From Mactromeris polynyma (lineage: Eukaryota; Mollusca; Bivalvia; Venerida; Mactridae), in assembly GCA_032209605.1 (NCBI GenBank), contig JASFXZ010000001.1, forward strand, positions 27,098,619 through 27,162,618: a stretch of 64,000 bases of DNA, read 5' to 3'. Under the pieces are notes generated by a model. That model did not search any database. It worked only from the letters and a program-made list of their open reading frames with translations, and was not told the DNA's origin. A program made the translations under genes and the position numbers. Shown in pieces: positions 59,050-64,000 of this stretch (position 1 is its first letter; every line of letters starts with the position of its first letter).

Positions 59050-62000
59050 CTGCACACACATCTCACAGATTGAGTGTCAGTACACTATCTACACACACAC
59101 ACATATCTCACAGACTAAGTGTCAGTACACTATCTACACACACACACATCTCACAGACTGAGTGTCAGTACATTATCTACACACACACACATCTCACAGA
59201 CTGAGTGTCAGTACATTATCTACACACACACATATCTCACAGACTAAGTGTCAGTACACTATCTACACACACACACATATCTCACAGACTAAGTGTCAGT
59301 ACACTATCTACACACACACACATCTCACAGACTGAGTGTCAGTACATTATCTACACACACACACATCTCACAGACTGAGTGTCAGTACACTATCTACACA
59401 CACACACATCTCACAGACTGAGTGTCAGTACACTATCTACACACACACACATCTCACAGACTGAGTGTCAGTACACTATCTACACACACACACATATCTA
59501 ACAGACTAAGTGTCAGTACACTATCTACACACACACACATATCTCACAGACTGAGTGTCAGTACACTATCTACACACACACCCACAGACATCTCACAGAC
59601 TGAGTGTCCGTACACTATCTACACACACACACACACACACACAGACATCTCACAGACTGAGTGTCAGTACACTATCTACACACACACACACACACACACA
59701 GACATCTCACAGACTGAGTGTCAGTACACTATCTACACACACACACACACAGACATCTCACAGACTGAGTGTCAGTACACTATCTACACACACACCCACA
59801 GACATCTCACAGACTGAGTGTCAGTACACTATCTACACCCACACCCACAGACATCTCACAGACTGAGTGTCAGTACACTATCTACACACACACCCACAGA
59901 CATCTCACAGACTGAGTGTCAGTACACTATCTACACACACACACATCTCACAGACGGAGTGTCAGTACACTATCTACACACACACACACATCTCACAGAC
60001 TGAGTGTCAGTACACTATCTACACACACACACATCTCACAGACTGAGTGTCAGTACACTATCTACACACACACATCTCACAGACTAAGTGTCAGTACACT
60101 ATCTACACACACACCCACATACTGAGAATCAGTACACTATCTACGTACACACACATCTCACAGACTGAGTGTCAGTACACTATCAACACACACATCTCAC
60201 AGACTGAGTGTCAGTACACTATCAACACACACACCCATCTCACAGACTGAGTGTCAGTACACTATCAACACACACACACATCTCACAGACTGAGTGTCAG
60301 TACACTATCAACACACACATCTGACAGACTGAGTGTCAGTACACTATCTACACACACATCTCACAGACTGAGTGTCAGTACACTATCAACACACACATCT
60401 CACAGACTGAGTGTCAGTACACTATCTACACACACATCTCACAGACTGAGTGTCAGTACACTATCAACACACACATCTCACAGACTGAGTGTCAGTGCAC
60501 TATCTACACACACATCTCACAGACTGAGTGTCAGTACACTATCTACACACACACACATCTCACAGACTGAGTCTCAGTGCACTATCTACACACACATCTC
60601 ACAGACTGAGTGTCAGTACACTATCTACACACACACACATCTCACAGACTGAGTGTCAGTACACTATCTACGTACACACACATCTCACAGACTGAGTGTC
60701 AGTACACTATCTACGTACACACACATCTCAGAGACTGAGTGTCAGTACACTATCTACACACACACACATCTCACAGACAGAGTGTCAGTACACTATCTAC
60801 ACACACACATATCTCACAGACTGAGTGTCAGTACACTATCAACACACACACACACATCTCACAGACTGAGTGTCAGTACACTATCTACACACACACACAT
60901 CTCACAGACAAAGTGTCAGTACACTATCAACACACACACTCATCTCACAGACTGAGTGGCAGTACACTATCAACACACACATCTCACAGACTGAGTGTCA
61001 GTACATTATCAACACACATATCTCACAGACTGAGTGTCAGTACACTGTCAACACACCATATCTCACAGACTGAGTGTGCGTACACTATCAACACACACAT
61101 CTCACAGACTGAGTGTCAGTTCACTATCAACACACACATCTCACAGACTAAGTGTCAGTACATTATCTACACACACACACATATCTCACAGACTAAGTGT
61201 CAATACACTGTCAACACACACACACATCTCACAGACTGAGTGTCAGTACACTATCTACACACACACCCACAGACTGAGTGTCAGTACATTATTTACACAC
61301 ACACCCATATACTGAGAATCAGTACACTATCTACACACACCCACAGACATCTCACAGACTGAGTGTCAGTACACTATCTACACACACCCACAGACATCTC
61401 ACAGACTGAGTGTCAGTACACTATCAACACACACATCTCACAGACTGAGTGTCAGTACACTATCAACACACACATCACACAGACTGAGTGTCAGTGCACT
61501 ATTTACACACACATCTCACAGACTGAGTGTCAGTGCACTATCTACACACACATCTCACAGACTGAGTGTCAGTACACTATCCACACGCACACACATCTCA
61601 CAGGCTGAGTGACAGTACACTATCTACACACACACATATCTCACAGACTGAGTCTCAGTACATTATCTACACACACACATATCTCACAGACTGAGTGTCA
61701 GTACACTATCTACACACACACATATCTCACAGACTGAGTGTCAGTACCCTATCTACACACACATATCTCACAGACTGAGTGTCAGTACCCTATCTACACA
61801 CACATATCTCACAGACTGAGTGTCAGTTCACTATCTACACACACACACATCTCACAGGCTGAGTGACAGTACACTATCTACACACACACATATCTCACAG
61901 ACTGAGTCTCAGTTCAATATCTACCCACACACATATCTCACAGACAAAGTGTCAGTGCACTATCTACACACACATCTCACAGACTGAGTCTCAGTATATT

Positions 62001-64000
62001 ATCTACACACACACATATCTCACTGACTGAGTGTCATTGCACTATCTACACACACATCTCACAGACTGAGTGTCATTACACTATCTACACACACACACAT
62101 CTCACAGGCTGAGTGACAGTACATTATCTACACACACACATATCTCACAAACTGAGTCTCAGTACATTATCTACACACACACATATCTCACAGACTGAGT
62201 CTCAGTACATTATCTACACACACACATATCTCACAGACTGAGTCTCAGTACATTATCTACACACACACATATCTCACAGACTGAGTCTCAGTACATTATC
62301 TACACACACACATATCTCACAGACAAAGTGTCAGTACACTGTCAACACACACACACATCTCACAGGCTGAGTGTCAGTGCACTATCTACACACACACCTC
62401 ACAGACTGAGTGTCAGTACACTATCTACACACACACACATCTCACAGGCTGAGTGACAGTACACTATCTACACACACACATATCTCACAGACTGAGTCTC
62501 AGTACATTATCTACACACACACATATCTCACAGACTGAGTGTCAGTACACTATCTACACACACACACATCTCACAGGCTGAGTGACAGTACACTATCTAC
62601 ACACACACATATCTCACAGACTGAGTCTCAGTTCAATATCTACCCACACACATATCTCACAGACAAAGTGTCAGTGCACTATCTACACACACATCTCACA
62701 GACTGAGTCTCAGTATATTATCTACACACACACATATCTCACAGACTGAGTGTCATTGCACTATCTACACACACATCTCACAGACTGAGGGTCAGTACAC
62801 TATCTACACACACACACATCTCACAGGCTGAGTGACAGTACATTATCTACACACACACATATCTCACAAACTGAGTCTCAGTACATTATCTACACACACA
62901 CATATCTCACAGACTGAGTCTCAGTACATTATCTACACACACACATATCTCACAGACTGAGTCTCAGTACATTATCTACACACACACATATCTCACAGAC
63001 AAAGTGTCAGTACACTGTCAACACACACACATATCTCACTGACTGAGTGTCAATACACTGTCAACATACACACACATCTCACAGACTGAGTGTCAGTACA
63101 CTATCTACACACACACACATCTCACAGACTGAGTGTCAGTACACTATCAACACACACATCTCCAGACTAAGTGTCAGTACTCTATCAACACACACATCTC
63201 ACAGACTGAGTGTCAGTACACTATCTACACACACACACATATCTCACAGACTGAGTGTCAGTACACTATCTACACACACACACACATCTCACAGACTGAG
63301 TGTCAGTACACTATCTACACACACACACATATCTCACAGACTGAGTGTCAGTACACTATCTACACACACACATATCTCACAGACTGAATGTCAGTACACT
63401 ATCTACACACACATATCTCACAGACTGAGTGTCAGTACACTATCTACACACACACATATCTCACAGACTGAGTGTCAGTACACTATCTACACACACACAC
63501 ACATCTCACAGACTGAGTGTCAGTACACTATCAACACACGCATCTCACAGACTGAGTGTCAGTAAACTATATACACACACACACACACATATCTCACAGG
63601 CTGAGTGTCAGTACACTATCTACACACACACACATCTCACAGACTGAGTGTCAGTACCTTATCTACACACACACATATCTCACAGACTGAGTGTCAGTAC
63701 CCTATCTAGACACATACATCTTACCGACTGAGTGTCAGTAAACTATCTACACACACACACACACATATCTCACAGGCTGAGTGTCAGTACACTATCTACA
63801 CACACACACATCTCACAGACTGAGTGTCAGTACACTATCTACACACACACACACACATCTCACAGACTGAGTGTCAGTAAACTATCTACACACACACACA
63901 CATATCTCACAGGCTGAGTGTCAGTACCCTATCTACACACATACATCTTACCGACTGAGTGTCAGTAAACTATCTACACACACACACACACACATATCTC
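59050..64000 (+). repeat. CA-rich minisatellite running off the window
   Basis: Units of about 36-50 bp contain CTCACAGACTGAGTGTCAGT and ACACTATCTACA followed by a variable (CA)n. Unit-length changes come mostly from the CA run and from CATATCTC/CATCTC. A block at about 61,600-62,340 recurs at about 62,420-63,010. Many frames of 60-170 codons are artefacts. The array continues beyond 64,000. Confidence 0.97.

Noticed and set aside
59422..63917. Many frames rich in Ser/Thr/His in the CA-rich array
   Set aside because: They are repeat translations in every frame, with no stable unit length and no flanking domain.

Overview
The window is animal nuclear DNA. It has spliced genes with GT-AG introns, tRNA-derived SINEs, a CR1-like non-LTR retrotransposon, pogo-type and hAT-type MITEs, a Mutator-like (MULE) element, and very many minisatellites. 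The domain fusion TIR-STING is known from molluscs such as oysters. That fusion, the AT-rich background and the repeat types point to a mollusc or a close lophotrochozoan relative. This is inference; no species is claimed.

Layout. 98-6750 (minus strand) holds the last six exons of an unidentified protein-coding gene. All exon phases agree, and the protein ends in a Q/S-rich tail. About 8.4-13.8 kb is a decayed MULE with a transposase, a SWIM zinc finger, a C48 (Ulp1-like) protease and a PHD-like finger. A 22-residue piece of its protease has been amplified about 28 times. 14.3-14.9 kb looks like a MITE. 16.6-23 kb is a 22-bp minisatellite split by a single-copy stretch and by a 5'-truncated CR1-like insertion.

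The main gene lies on the plus strand from 23,269 to 56,401. I can read 13 coding exons whose splice phases all match (2,085 nt, 694 residues plus stop). They encode TIR - STING ligand-binding domain - TIR - STING ligand-binding domain. The first coding exon, with the start codon, was not found. Inside this gene every intron longer than 1 kb carries its own unrelated minisatellite (22- to 98-bp units, up to 7 kb). The 3' UTR carries another. More than half of the gene is tandem repeat.

The junction between the two TIR-STING halves is ambiguous in an informative way. Splicing at 42,075/42,778 joins them in phase, while reading through the donor meets a stop at once, giving a possible short one-unit isoform. 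The two STING halves differ at ligand-pocket positions, and only the first TIR keeps the WxxYE-type motif. A single-chain STING pseudo-dimer is therefore a testable idea.

From 57 to 59 kb there is sparse non-coding sequence. From 59.05 kb to the window end there is a CA-rich minisatellite. Most long open frames in the window are artefacts of stop-free tandem repeats.
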